Shown one piece after another: positions 47,830-60,183 of a stretch of DNA of 64,000 nucleotides. Each line of letters begins with the position of its first letter. Within the stretch, counting starts at the first letter, position 1. This DNA comes from Homalodisca vitripennis (Eukaryota > Arthropoda > Insecta > Hemiptera > Cicadellidae), in contig NC_060209.1 in assembly GCF_021130785.1 (NCBI RefSeq), positions 25,048,001 through 25,112,000 on the forward strand, written 5' to 3'. A program made the translations under genes and the position numbers. The notes beneath the pieces are model-generated. The model searched no databases. It was given only the letters and a program-made list of their open reading frames with translations, and was not told the DNA's origin.

Positions 47830-48132
47830 GTGGATACTTCAGCTATCCATCCAAAAAGTGGAATTGTTACTGGAAGTTCCTACAAGAGCAAACCGAATAT
47901 AATCCTGATTTATCCTATAATGAGTTCACTGAATCATTGCGATATCATAGTTAAGAACCATATACCAGAACTTGAAGAATTCTTGTTCATGAAGAACACA
48001 AGTGTTGATAGTTCACAACCACTACCGAATATGTTATTGAGCCAGGAGGATATGGTTATTATCATGAAAACTATGAATACAGTAGGTCTACTAGGAAGGT
48101 CCCATGACCATATACGGTATAACGACAATTAG
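47830..48132 (+). CDS. Unrecognised open frame, 100 codons (doubtful)
   Basis: The frame begins at an ATT-type or weak start with no good initiation context. It contains NIILIYPIMSSLNHCDII and ELEEFLFMKNTSVDSSQP. It sits in mixed-composition sequence without a tandem repeat, which makes it slightly better than the repeat-driven frames. I recognise no domain, and there is no clear acceptor or donor. The second forward frame also has readable stretches, so it may be a decayed mobile-element gene. I would not treat it as a gene without expression data. Confidence 0.12.
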   Translation: MDTSAIHPKSGIVTGSSYKSKPNIILIYPIMSSLNHCDIIVKNHIPELEEFLFMKNTSVDSSQPLPNMLLSQEDMVIIMKTMNTVGLLGRSHDHIRYNDN

Positions 48133-48894
48133 AGAATACATGGTGATTTTATAATTACACTTAGTCAAGATTTTGCTTTTAGTGACAGTATCATACTTCA
48201 TTTCAGTGACACACAGTATGACACAAGACACTGCAATTATCGAAGTGTTACAATTCTCACGTAAATTGAAGAATATATATTGAAAATCTGTAATCTGTTT
48301 TTAACGTCCGTTAAAAATCTACTTCCAGATTATTCCAGTGTTTTGAGCTTTAGCATCAACTAGAGATCCAAGTACTTGTAAGAAATCGTGATTTTACTGT
48401 ACACCTCTGTAATTCCTCATAGACTACCTTCTTTTGAACTACCTTTTAATTTTCTACCACAGTTTTCATGAAAATATAAATGATACAATTTTGTTTAGCG
48501 TGTTAAAGAAAGAGCTGCTATAACTAAAAAATGTTGCAAGTTTCCTATCCCGAAAACCACTTCTGAAACATACAATTTATTATCTAAACAAAGTTCCAAA
48601 AATCAAACCATATATATACATTGATTTACGGATAACTTGAATTAATCAACGTTACTGTATAGGACGATTGTTGGGGTGGTTGGGTCTGTAAATCCTCGTA
48701 TCACTTCAAAATAAATCAATGTTTGTTTGACTGAAACAGTGGATAGTTTGTTATCACCGCGAATAGACCGATACAAACGACATAACCTATCTGACTCTGT
48801 TAGCTACTTTTTTACTATATAGAACATATGTTCACCTGTCCTCTTGATAGCAGTTTGAAAACATTAATAATTTACAAAAATATCAGTAACATTA
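48133..48894. other. Non-coding, no recognised feature
   Basis: AT-rich unique sequence between the open frame and the fold-back family. Confidence 0.4.
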
Positions 48895-48960
48895 GGCTAC
48901 GTTTCAAGATCTGCAATCTCATCTCTTCTTCAGATAAATAACTAACCTGACAAATTATTA
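48895..48960. mobile_element. Solo arm of the fold-back family
   Basis: Contains GTTTCAAGATCTGCAATCTC, ATCTCTTCTTCAGATAAATA and ACTAACCTGAC, i.e. one arm of the fold-back family without its partner. It lies 130 bp before a complete copy. Confidence 0.8.
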
Positions 48961-49084
48961 CAAACTCCGAATATTGGATAAACGAAAAGTAATTGTAATA
49001 TTTTACAGAGTAAACATACCTTGAAACCACATAACTAGCCATTAGACTCTATAAAACACGTTTAAAACAATAAAAATAAATACT

Positions 49085-49873
49085 TCAGGAAACAGGATTT
49101 TTTCGGACATTTGCCATTGTTCAGTAAACTACGTTTCGAGATCTGCAATCTGATGTCTTCTTCAGGTAAATAACTAATCTAACACGTAATTACAAACTAG
49201 GTTAAAATAGACAAACCATACCAGAGCGTTGTGACACGCATAATTCAGGAATAACAACCACCGTGTTGTGTGTCAACTTCACTACTCTAAAACCTGCACA
49301 CATTGTGAATGTAATTCCTAACTTATGGTGTCACAACGAACGCTCTGGTATGGTTTGATTATTTTAACCTAGTATGTAATTATGTGTTAGGTAAGTTATT
49401 TACCTGAATAAGAGATCAGATTGCAGATATCGAAACGTAGCGTTACCAATTTTTTGTATCACTGAATGACGGCAAATGTCCGGAAAAAAATCCTGCTTCC
49501 TTCACGATCCTTCCGTAGTAAAAACAAACAAAGAATTATTTACAATCTACTCAACAACAATCTTGAGAAACCAGACACATCAGCATTAGTGACTCAGTGC
49601 ATTCAGTAACCAGTGTTTGCTTGTCCCAGTGACCCAGAGTGTGCGACACTTGGCGCATAAACATTAAACGCAAATTATAGGAAAACAGATCAAATCCCAT
49701 AACAGCAGTGCACACATTTGCTCGCTTTATCTCGAGTGTTTGCCGGGACTACAAAGTGTTGTAGATAGTCAGTCGCGTGTACTAGATGTGTGTAAACAGT
49801 GACTAAACAAAGACGTACTGCAGTAAGTATGGGATTAAATCACATCTGCGACTTTGGTTCGATCTGGCGCAGA
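49085..49873. mobile_element. Composite fold-back element, copy C
   Basis: 49100-49500 is a long hairpin. The arms carry TTTCGAGATCTGCAATCTGA and extend inward through CATACCAGAGCGTTGTGACA and its inverse GTGTCACAACGAACGCTCTGGT, so each arm approaches 180 bp. It continues into a non-palindromic block (49550-49873) with CAGTGACCCAGAGTGTGCGA, TCGCTTTATCTCGAGTGTTT and GACTTTGGTTCGATCTGGCG. The same block occurs inverted at 58761-59060 next to another arm, so hairpin and block move or amplify together. No coding capacity. Confidence 0.85.
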
Positions 49874-50257
49874 TATAAAATTGATTTCGCAATGTACAAT
49901 TGAATTTTTAACAATCACATACAAAATAAAATTTTAAATCTCTTCTTTTTTATAGAAAAAGAAGTTTAGCTTTAGATAGGTGACCATGGTCTTGTTTACA
50001 AGACCCAAACTCCATCCCGTATGCACAAATCTGTCGTATAAAAATCACAATTTTGCAATCTTAAGGCTAGAACAGGCGGTTATTTTTTCCTCAGATGGCA
50101 GCCCATTGTTGTGTTTTGTACCCATACTTTAAACATTTTGTAAAATCTACATTTGTACTAAACATCCATATGCGTTATACATTAATTTTTTTATGAGAAT
50201 ATGCTAATAACGATGGTATAAAAACATTATGTATAAATCTTAAAAAATATGACTCTC
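49874..50257. other. Non-coding, no recognised feature
   Basis: AT-rich unique sequence; no gene. Confidence 0.4.
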
Positions 50258-50400
50258 CAAAAGGTGTTTTATTCTTCGTTTTATCTAGTTTCAGATAATA
50301 TATAATGGTATGATTCTCTTGAAGCAAAAATATAATTCTTACGCCAAATATTTCCAAAATAAACAAAAACTTTTATTGAGTTATATGCACTACAAAACAA
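50258..50400. repeat. Dispersed repeat, copy 1
   Basis: CGTTTTATCTAGTTTCAGAT and AATATATAATGG, followed by TATTTCCAAAATAAACAAAA and GTTATATGCACTAC, are echoed at 52258-52390. Part of the second half is also echoed at 50515-50560. An old AT-rich interspersed repeat of unknown type. Confidence 0.6.
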
Positions 50401-52107
50401 AAAATAAAAAAACCAATTTCTAAATTTTTATTTTTGAAAATTAGTGGGGTTGTCCCTAAAATTGTTACCATGGGTACGAATATTTCAATAAAAATTGACA
50501 CAAATAATATAATTCGTACACTAAGTATTTCCAAAATATATCAAAACTTAGCGTAGAATAGCCTAAAACAAAACTGTAACAAGCTATAAACCAACCTAAT
50601 AAACCATACTCTTTACATATAATTAATTTTCAAAATGGCTAGAAAAAGACGTCTTTCTTGCAAGTTTTATAACGCCACTGTAACATTACTGTTGCCAAAT
50701 CAGCGATTCTTTCTATTGGAAATGGTATGTAAATAGTGCTTGTTGTTGCTTTATGTACTATAAGAACTGTCAAAATACGGGCGTGTTGTAATGTCAATTG
50801 CCAGTTCTAAGGTTAAACTATATACGTATTTCAGCACTTTTACCTAAGTATCTGAGATGGTTAGCAAAATAACAGATATTGCACAATTACCGAGAACCAT
50901 CATTCTATAATTGAACACGCTGTCGAATACATTCTTTAAACGTGCATGTTGCTTACTACGCTCTGTAGATAAGAGGTACCGAGAATTTGTCACCGTTACG
51001 CGCTTGTGACGTCACCCCACATCCTGTGCGCACTGCGACTGTTTATCTCTAGTTCCCGGAACTCTGCTGACCAAGGGATCCAGACAGTACTTCAACAGCT
51101 GGACGTTTTGCTTATGATAAGATGCCTGGAACTGTGATGCGACGTTCTGTGCGCAGCGCAATATACAATGCCATGCTGTTGGAACTTACGGAAAACTAGC
51201 CTAGCAATAATAACACATTGAAGTTCTAAAACAAATTCTGGTTTTGCGTTTTGTGTTACATATTATTTACGTTAACACACCAAGTACAAACTGTTCATGA
51301 GAACTAACTAATTTGAGTAACTTCTATGATTACATTTTGGCAAATTTAAGTTTGAATAGAAAGTCAATAGATCTAGTTCCCGAAAATTATTTGATTGTAA
51401 TCGTATTTTGCGACATTCATGATTCGTGATTATAAGTAGACAATAAATCCCCAAAATATTTATTAGAAGATAATTCTTTAAATTCTTAGTACCATTTATG
51501 TAATAATTGCGACAGTTGGCTAAAACAAATTTTTAATACTTTTCACTTGTTTTAAAAGCGGACATCATTCCATAACACACTCTAAGAATCTGTATTAGGC
51601 ATTAACACGAGAGAGAGCTAAGAGAGATATGAATTATTCTATAGTTAAAATAAAATTACATTAAATAATTACTTGATCTTAAACCGCACGGATGATATCA
51701 GTTTGGCCAATGAAGTACCTAGAAAAAAAAACAAAATTATTAGAACAGCACTAGAACATTATTAACTAAACAATACATTTTAAATGTTAAAGCCGTGCTA
51801 ACTGTAGTAACTTGAAAATTCATACAAAATATATATATTTTAAAACTTCATTCTACACCTACAATCTTTATTGCTAAAGAAAAAACCATATAGGCTACTC
51901 ATGGCGAGTCTTTTGAAAACTGTTTTTAAAACGGTATTTTATTCGCGTCTAAATAAAACTTATGATGTAATCTATAACTCACTAAATTCAGAATAATATG
52001 CTGAGTATTTTGTTAATACTTGAAATATTTATTATTAACAACTTTATGATAAATTATTAAATTTTATCAAAAGATCGTAACCAATTGTAGCGGCAGGATA
52101 AAAATGA
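50401..52107. other. Non-coding; mixed-GC patch at 50985-51180
   Basis: The patch contains TGACGTCACCCC (a CRE-type TGACGTCA), TGCGCACTGCGACTG and GTTCTGTGCGCAGCGC. This might be a distal promoter or enhancer, but nothing ties it to a gene. The rest is AT-rich. Confidence 0.35.
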
Positions 52108-52460
52108 CGAATACTTAATATATAGTACGTCATTTTCTGGCTTCATTATTTAAGTTGAACATTTTTTCTGAACGTTGAGTATTTGATTTATTTTTTGTGG
52201 CCGGACTGCACCTAGTAAAGTGTGATAATATTAAACATATTCGAATCTGAGATAGGTAATTTATTCTTCATTTTATCTAGATTCAGAAAATATATAATGG
52301 TGTCCAGATTGTATTAAAGAAAAAAATAACATTTTTACAATAAAAAGTTCCAAAATATACCAAGATTTATAGAATTATATACACTACTTAATATATAGTA
52401 CGTCATTTTCTGGCATGTTCATTATTGAAGTTGAACATTTTTTCTGAAGGTTGAGTTTAC
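52108..52460. repeat. Direct repeat pair flanking dispersed repeat copy 2
   Basis: CTTAATATATAGTACGTCAT followed by TTTCTGGC and GTTGAACATTTTTTCTGAA occurs at about 52113-52175 and again at about 52385-52455. The segment between holds the second copy of the dispersed repeat (CATTTTATCTAGATTCAG...). This looks like an element bracketed by direct repeats of about 70 bp. Confidence 0.65.
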
Positions 52461-53811
52461 ACCACTGTCTTCTATTTCTATTTGTCCACAATCTGTACAA
52501 CTGTTTTTATTTGAGCTATTTTCTTAAAGAGAATTCAAACTTCTGATTCAACAGTAATAATACAATAATAAAATATTTTATTCAGTAAAACTATTACAAT
52601 TAGGATTCATGTAGATCAACTTAGTTTCTTTAAATGGCAATATTTAAACAATAATAATAACAACTTACGTTTTGACTGTTGTAAGTCAATTAACATTTTT
52701 GGGTAATTTGGTAGACTGGCAATAATTTTAAAATGTTACTTTTATCATATAAAGCTCATACAATTTTAATTGTGACTCTTATAGATGTACATATTGAGTA
52801 TCTTTTGTATATTACATACATACCATTTTACATACAACAATTCACTATTTTTCGAAAGGCTAATCGTGGAATTTTAACCCAACAACACACTTTTATTTCC
52901 ATTCCACACATAGAAATTGTGCCGAAATAGGTAAAACTCACAATTAAAATGTAATATTAAATTAAGTTTCTAAGCGAATAAAACAGTATGTAACATGATG
53001 GGGTAACTAATCGAAGTGTATGTTTATGAATATATATATAATATAGCTTGCAAAGACTCGAAAATGCCTACCCAGTATAGTATAAATAGGTTCATCATTG
53101 CCAGTTTCAGAGCTAAATCTTTCTTCCCCTATTTGTCGTGAAGCTACAACAACAACAAAAAAAACTCCTAAAATAGACTTCTAAAACTAAACGTACGCTT
53201 TCTTGTACGACAAAAAGTTGAAACAGCGGGCGATCCGCTTCATTTAGATAGTTATAAAAGGGTTATATTTATCCCCTTCCTACAACATTCGACGAAAATC
53301 CTTTGTCTGCAAATTTAGAAGAAGAACATTTAACTACTAGTAGTCTTCTAGGACTGGTAGTTTACACATTTTGTTCTGTGGCTATTCTGTTAGCGTAGAA
53401 GAGAGTACATAAAACCTGCTGCCTAATGCTTCAAAAGCTGAAGATCATACAAAGTTTATTAGCAGCAGGGAAGTTTACGTCAGAACGTTTTCTTTAGAAG
53501 AAATTGATTTTCCAACACTATGCATGTTGTATTTGTTTAAACTATAACATATTCCAAAGCACTCCTTGCTGTACATAGCCAGTGAAAGTTGATACGAAGA
53601 CAACATCATTCATTACGTGTTGGTGTGTTCTACAACAGCTTTCTATACGAGCGCATTTATTATACACAGTAATGTTAGGCGGTCTAGCTTGGCGGTCGAT
53701 GTTCAGAATTTATCGTTGTAAAACTGAACAGATCTTCTATTCCTGGAATTTAATAACGGGTGTTATTTGGTAAATCCATGCTTCTCTACAAAATCCATGC
53801 TATAGCAATTT
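52461..53811. other. AT-rich non-coding, no recognised feature
   Basis: No gene recognised. Frames at 52733 and 53582 have no family resemblance. Confidence 0.45.
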
Positions 53812-54000
53812 TAAGTTCAGTTCAGTTCACAAAAACTTTATTTTCCAAATATTTTACAAAAAATACAATTCCATATGCTATAAAAGCACGTGTGGAAGAG
53901 AAAAACAATTTATTTTTTAATTTATTGTCATTATATACTACAGTTGGCAAAGTATATGCAAAGCCTATCCAGTCACCTTTTGGAAGAGGTGAACTTAAAT
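53812..54000 (-). mobile_element. LINE-like 3' end with GAACT tail
   Basis: On the minus strand the segment ends AAAGTTTTTGTGAACTGAAC with the pentamer GAACT repeated, like a LINE microsatellite tail. At its upstream end TCACCT and AGGTGA (53973-53992) form a short hairpin next to ATAGGCTTTGC. No reverse-transcriptase part is seen. Confidence 0.45.
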
Positions 54001-55163
54001 AGAAATAAATGACATGTTTCAAAATTTTTAGATATTATAAATAAATAAATCATTACATAATTCAAATAAAACCAATTAATAGTAAAATGCTTAACAAATT
54101 TAAGGACTACTTAGGCAGATTAAAAATCTATGTCAGTAATAATACTTGATTAAATACAAAAATGAAACAAACTGTAACAAATTTGTTAAGTGATTTAACA
54201 ACAATTTCAACAACTTTAGCTTGGCAGTAGACATTTAATGGTAAAATTTATTTAGAAGATTAATAACAATTAATTATTAATAATGTAACAAATCAATATT
54301 CAGATAGTGGTACAAATTTAACAAATCGAAGGTACATTAAGTTAAATAAAAGTTCAACCACACAGGATTTAGTATAAAATATATACGACAGTACCAAATG
54401 CAACAATATACAGATCTAACAGACAATTGCAACCATAACAGTTCAACAGTAGACATATGATACACCCTTAAGTGCATATTCCCTCAACCAGCTTTCGTAA
54501 GGAAAAACCTAATGACTCAGTGTCTGTAAATCTAATCATATGGTACAAGATAAGAACCATAACAACTTTTTTCGAGGCCATCAAATAAATCAGATTTGTA
54601 ACACCCTATCGGCTATATATAGTTAATATATACTAACTTCAAGACTGATTCTTTAGTTTACCAGCGAAAGTCTAACCACCAATGGTAAATCTTAAAACTA
54701 AACCACAATTTTGAAACCTTTATTTTGAGGGGGGGGACAAACCCCTATTTTGATGAGAGAGAAGCGCGGCAACGCAGGACTGGAGATATTACAATTTAAT
54801 AAGGGCCAGAGTTCCAAACGGTGAAATGCATATGCAGTGCAGACGACCAGACACGAGGCGATGCCGTGGCCGGAAATACGCGAACAATCCGCACATCCGT
54901 TAGCGACCGGCCGGATATCGGATGCACCCGCTGAGCCGGCGGTGACCCGCGCAATGTTGGCAGATGCAACGGATTGCTCGAGGTCAACGGTCCAGTTCTC
55001 ACGGGCCTCTACACTAACCGAAACGCCGAGAAATAAATGTATGATTCACGTTTCACGACATATAAAATTCAGTTTTTGCTAAAAAACCAAAATTGTGACG
55101 TTTTTTCGACAGAAAGGTTCCATAACAAGTATACCTAGCAAGAATTCCGGCACAAAGCGAATA
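54001..55163. other. AT-rich non-coding, then GC-rich patch at 54770-55030
   Basis: The patch includes GACGAGGCGATGCCGTGGCC type sequence in CpG-rich context. Frames on both strands cross it, but none resembles a known protein. It could be a promoter-like CpG patch. Confidence 0.35.
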
Positions 55164-55414
55164 TTTCATAATGATGAAATATTTTAATTCCAAAAATCGA
55201 GACTGCGATATTGTATTGTGCCTTGACCAGGACAAAGACACGCGGCGAAACGGTGCGCAAAGTCACCACGATACGTAGCGCAGATAACACTCATTTCATA
55301 ATGATGAACTGACTCGACGCCAAAAATCGAGACTGTGGTATTGTGTTGTGCCTTGACCAGGACAAAGACTCGCGGCGAGGCGGTGCGCAGATCCACCACG
55401 ATACGTAGCGCAGA
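55164..55414. repeat. 130-bp direct tandem duplication
   Basis: TTTCATAATGATGA begins copies at 55164 and 55294. Both contain CCAAAAATCGAGACTG, TTGTGCCTTGACCAGGACAA, GCGGCGA and CCACGATACGTAGCGCAGA. The GC-rich half is better conserved than the AT-rich half. Confidence 0.92.
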
Positions 55415-56237
55415 AGCTGCAGAGTTAGCGCAGGCGCAGTAATCATGTAGTAGTAGTCCGATGACGCAGCGTTCTGCCCGAGTGCGTTCAACCCCACACA
55501 CAACGGTACCGAACCCTGGCTGTGGAGTTCGCACTGGCATCTGATCTTGGTGGTACGAATAGTCTTTTATTAATGAGATCTAAATATCAACAGTTTCGCC
55601 GTTAATTCGGATGTATTGCAAATAAAATAAAACATAAATACATAACCGACAGTTGTAACAAACGTAACAACAGTATAAATATAATATAATTGTAATATAT
55701 GGTTGATAGATCTATGTTTGAAAAACCGTTATTCTAAATTTTTTTATTTAAAATAGATCTTTAGCGTATACCATAAATAACGCTCTGAAGATAGAATTTT
55801 TTTAATGCGATGCAGGTTTTCGCCAATTAATTTATGATGCCAAAAATCCTCTTAAATTAATACTAAATACAATTAAAATACGGTTAAATATTCTTAAATA
55901 AACTATACGTTAAATAAATAAATTAAAATCTTCTTACTCGTTTAAAATTGTAATAGCAAAACCATATAAAATAAACCAACAACTCAACTATGTTCACTGT
56001 CAACAATTAAAAAAAGTTGGCAAACTAGTTATAAAAAAATTAGAATAATAATTATTAACATTTATAACTAAAGTGGTTTAGTTAATAGTGTTTTTAGTAA
56101 CAGGGAAAACTTAGAGGAAAAATATTAAACATAAAATGCTAGACATTTGACTCCAATTACTCCTTTGAAGCAGTTGGCAAGAACTAAGCTAGATGAAATT
56201 TTACTGAACTGTGCTTATTGAGCTGTACCAATTATTC
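55415..56237. other. Non-coding, no recognised feature
   Basis: GC-rich up to about 55550, then strongly AT-rich. No gene seen. Confidence 0.45.
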
Positions 56238-56945
56238 CAGCGGGTAACTGCTAGCAGTGCAGATGTAAGAGCTGTGTATTTTCTTGATCTAAATAAATAA
56301 TAGAACATTTAAAATTAATATAACATTTAAAATATTTTTCATTTTATAACAAACAAACGCGGACATAGTGCCATTGTTAATGTACTTTTAACTGTACATT
56401 TGTAGAAAATATTAAGTTTTATATATAAAACACAAAGTTACTCCCTAACTTTTACTATAAATTTAAATACTGTTATAAAACTCATCAGTTGTCTTTTAAC
56501 AGAAGTATGCTTTTCTAATCTGTGATATATATTTTCTTGGTCGGGAAAACAAGACAAAATCAATTATAGCACAAAAATACTAATGACAAAATAAATTGAA
56601 ATTGACAAGAATATACTTTTTGAGTATTTTATTGGCAACCAGGCAAACTCAACATTGGTGTTGGAAATATAACTGACTAGATACCCGCAGTGGTCACACA
56701 CGTGCAACGCTTATTAAATTACGTGTAAAGCAGCGGGTAACTGCTAGCAGTGCAGATGTAAGAGCTGTGCATTTTCTTGATCGAAAAAGGTAAAAATCAA
56801 GTATGGAACCAAAAATTAGAGACCGGAGTAAATTACAATGGCCATAATAATATACATGTTTAAACATATTGTTTTGATTGTGGCAAGAAGGCAAAAAATA
56901 CAAAATTGCTCACGAAGCCGCGGGTAACTGCTAGTCTTCCATAAA
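56238..56945. repeat. Three spaced copies of a 17-52-bp sequence
   Basis: CAGCGGGTAACTGCTAGCAG then TGCAGATGTAAGAGCTGTG occurs at 56238-56290 and 56731-56782. A shorter copy (CGCGGGTAACTGCTAG) is at 56929-56945. The two long copies differ at about two positions over 52 bp although their flanks differ, so the shared block is recent or constrained. Confidence 0.8.
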
Positions 56946-57860
56946 GAGCAGTGTGAAGACCATGGCATACTTTCATAATCAAACATATTACTCTTATTAA
57001 CGAATCCCTGCATGGTGTAGTATTATAGTAGTATAGTAAAAAGAACACTCCAGAAACGAGATAGTTTACAGAGGCACCGACCCGTCATCAATCATCAGTC
57101 ATCAATCATCACTTGCGTTGGGCTGCCGTCATCAACAAGAGTTTACTTCCATCTTTCATGAGTTGATGTAAACTGACAGGACGAAGATGTTACTACAAAC
57201 TGATTGGATGTAACCAAGACTTTATACGATATTTTAGTTCATACAATAATCTATTGATGTCTTATTAGACTAATAATAAATACCCTTAACTGTGGAAACT
57301 ACAGCAATAACTACATATATTATATTTATGATCGATTCATTTATCAATGTAAACAAAATTGTTTAGCCTACTTTTTTAAATTTGTAATATGTTTAACGCT
57401 CTATACATAACCTAAAGAATACATGAGACTTCCACTTCCCTACAACTGGCCTTCTCCCTCTTATCTTTTATCTCCACTTATCACTTCAATATTATTAACA
57501 AACCAAATGGGCCAACTAATTGATTTTCTATAAATCCTTTCTGTGGATGACCGCTCTTGTAACATCCGGTAAAAATCTCCTATTGATTGTGATTTTACAG
57601 TGTTTTACTTTGCACTGAACTGTGTTTTGAACTGTTTTTCGTGTTTTGGAATTTTAACCCTTTTACCAAGTATAACTTATATATCTTAAATGAAGAAACT
57701 CTGAATTGTTACGATAGTGCCAGAACCAAAGCTATTTTTTGTAACTGGACATACGATCGTACCTAGAGGGAAATGGTGTAAACAGTAAAAACGCACCGCA
57801 CAAAGGTAAAACACGTATTCGGCAAGAGAAGGTGTCCAAGGTTTGCAACAGCTTCTGGTG
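56946..57860. other. Non-coding, no recognised feature
   Basis: AT-rich with CATCAATCATCAGTCATCAA simple repeats at 57087-57113. No gene recognised. Confidence 0.45.
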
Positions 57861-57869
57861 TCCGTTCTC

Positions 57870-58040
57870 ACGTTCATCTCTCCCCGGTAGTGAGGGAGTA
57901 GAGGGGGGCGCGCGGGGGGTCGGTAAGTTGAGACCGCGACTGGCGCTGCGGTCGGTGATTCACGGGCGAGGCCGTCTTCGCGGCGCGGCGCGGCGGTTAG
58001 GGCCGGAACCTGTTCTCAGAAAGCAACAGAGGAAGAAGCT
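57870..58040. promoter_or_regulatory. CpG-rich island, candidate promoter or first exon
   Basis: The most GC- and CpG-rich 170 bp in the window (GGGGGGCGCGCGGGGGGTCG, CGCGGCGCGGCGCGGCGG). On the plus strand it contains a good donor-like TCG|GTAAGT at 57921. On the minus strand it is a possible location for the upstream non-coding exon or promoter that the Akap200-like gene must have, 23.5 kb from the start exon. Neither strand gives decisive evidence. Confidence 0.25.
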
Positions 58041-58187
58041 TTGACACGGGCGAAAGACAAATGTAACATGGGACGTGACACGTGACGTGTGTGAATACAG
58101 CGAGGGATTTGACCAGAAAGGGCGTCACATTCCCAAATGAGCGCGCGATTCTGTTGTTGACCCGAAATTGATGGTGTCCAGTAAGGA

Positions 58188-58622
58188 TTACTGCACCCCC
58201 TGCTTAGAAATGGCCCGTTTCTTTTCTGCAACACAGACCATTCCCCTAAAAGTCTGACAATATGCCTTGTAGTTCTCACTTTCGAATCTTACATTAGGCG
58301 TAAATATACATTAGTTGGTTTGGTATGGTAAATTACTGCACCCCCTGCTTAGAAATGGCCCATTTCTTTTCTGCAACACAGGCCATTCCCCTAAAACTCT
58401 GCCGGTATGCCTTGTAGTTCTCACTTTCGAATCTTACATTAGGCGTAAATATACATTAGTTTGTTTGGTATGGTAAATTACTGCACCCCCTGCTTAGAAA
58501 TGGCCCATTTCTTTTCTGCAACACAGGCCATTCCCCTAAAACTCTGCCGGTATGCCTTGTAGTTCTCACTTTCGAATCTTACATTAGGCGTAAATATACA
58601 TTAGTTTGTTTGGTAAGGTAAA
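58188..58622. repeat. 145-bp tandem repeat, 3 copies
   Basis: TTACTGCACCCCCTGCTTAG starts copies at 58188, 58333 and 58478. Copies 2 and 3 read almost identical, and copy 1 differs at several sites (CCCGTTTC, AGTCTGACAATATG). Each ends CATTAGGCGTAAATATACAT. Confidence 0.97.
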
Positions 58623-58760
58623 TATTAAATCTTAATGAAATAATTCTATTGATCTCAACAAATCAATTCAAAAGCGAGGTGATTTATATGTTCTTTAAAT
58701 TTAGCCAATTAAGAGTTGATTACCCAAACAAACCTGTAATTATATTCTGTGTAACGCCAG

Positions 58761-59500
58761 ATCGAACCAAAGTCGCAGATCTGATTTAATCCCATACTTA
58801 CTGCAGTACGTCTTTGTTTAGTCACTGTTTGCTCACATCTAGTACACGCGACACTGACTATCTACAGCACTTTATAGTCCCGGCAAACACTCGAGATAAA
58901 GCGAGCAAATGTGTGCACTGCTGTTATGGGATTTGATCTGTTTTCCTATAATTTGCGTTTAATGTTTATGCGCCAAGTGTTGCACACTCTGGGTCACTGG
59001 GACAAGCAAACACTGGTTACTGAACGTACTGAGTCACTAACGCTTATCTGTCTGGTTTCTCAAGATTCTTGATGAGGAGATTGTAAATGATTGTTTGTTT
59101 TTACGATGGAAGGATTGTGTCCTTCACAGGATTTTGGAGGGCATTTGCCATTGTTCAGTGATACAAAAAATTAGTAACACTACGTTTCGATATCTGCAAT
59201 CTGATCTCTTATTCAGGTAAATAACTAACCTAACACATAATTTTACAAACTAGGTTCAAACAAACAAATCATACCAGAGCGTTGTGACACGCATAAGTCA
59301 GGAATCACAACCACCATGTTGTGTGTCAACTTCACCAACTCTAAAATATGCACTTAATAATAATAAAAAGAAAACAACAACACTCCTTATTAAAACTGAA
59401 CTACAGAATACAGGTCACAATAGATCTGCTGGTATGTTTGTATGCTGAGCCACTAATGCTGATGATGTGTCTGGTTTATCAAGATTGTTGATGGTTCGAG
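58761..59500. mobile_element. Composite fold-back family member, copy D (inverted relative to C)
   Basis: From the left: the reverse complement of the 49570-49873 block (CGCCAGATCGAACCAAAGTC ... AAGTGTTGCACACTCTGGGT). Then TCTGGTTTCTCAAGATTCTT, one fold-back arm (59100-59260, TTTCGATATCTGCAATCTGA) and the internal phrase CACAACCACCATGTTGTGTG. Next comes a stretch matching the middle of copy A (AAAACTGAACTACAGAATAC), and then TCTGGTTTATCAAGATTGTT again. The right arm is missing. Confidence 0.82.
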
Positions 59501-59755
59501 TAGGTTTGGTATTCTATAAGAGTACATTTCATGATATATATTTAAAAAATAATAAGAAAGTATTAATAGAACAAGAAATAATTTGATCAAGTTTTTAAGG
59601 TTTCCTTGATTAGAACACACAAGCCATCAATGTCTCAGAAAATTTCATGTTTATTCAACGTTGTTTATTTATTGTACAAGCGAAATTCAATTTTTGTATT
59701 ATTTAAAACGTACTGATTATTTTCTTTGCAAATAATAACGTTGATGATACGGTTA
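59501..59755. other. AT-rich non-coding, no recognised feature
   Basis: No gene or repeat recognised. Confidence 0.4.
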
Positions 59756-59960
59756 CCGGATGCGGACAGAGCGTCGTGTCAGTTTCCGCAGTAACTTCCA
59801 CGACCGGAAGTCAGTTCCCAGGGAGTGGCGCATCACCGGAAGTATAAAGAAACTGTAATGCCAAGTCGGACAATTTGCCAACGGTCATCCATGGGCACTA
59901 CTAGGGAAGCGGCTGCAACGAGATCATAGTCGTGGTACTGTTTCTCCAGACTATCTCTCT
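59756..59960 (+). promoter_or_regulatory. Mixed-GC patch with ETS-like sites and TATAAAG (candidate promoter)
   Basis: GACCGGAAGT (59800-59809) and CACCGGAAGT (59832-59841) are full ETS consensus sites 32 bp apart. The second runs straight into ATAAAG to give AAGTATAAAGAAAC, a TATA-like box. There is no recognised plus-strand gene downstream, so this is only a motif-based candidate. Confidence 0.25.
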
Positions 59961-60183
59961 GAAATTATGTCGTAACATTCGCACCAGTATTTAGTGTTGT
60001 TATCAACGCTCATTAATTAAAACACCCATTTCATATTCTCCTACTCTTGCCACCGGATTGTCCCGGTTTCGGTATTTTCTTAGAGTAAGCTATCGAGAAT
60101 AATAACACCGCAATGCAATGAGAAAGTCTAGTCAAATTACAGTTTATATGGTCTTCTTACAAAATTACATCATAGAATACACT

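Noticed and set aside
49850..49873. Possible tRNA or SINE B-box (GGTTCGATCTG)
   Set aside because: No A-box at the right distance and no cloverleaf; the sequence is part of the composite repeat.
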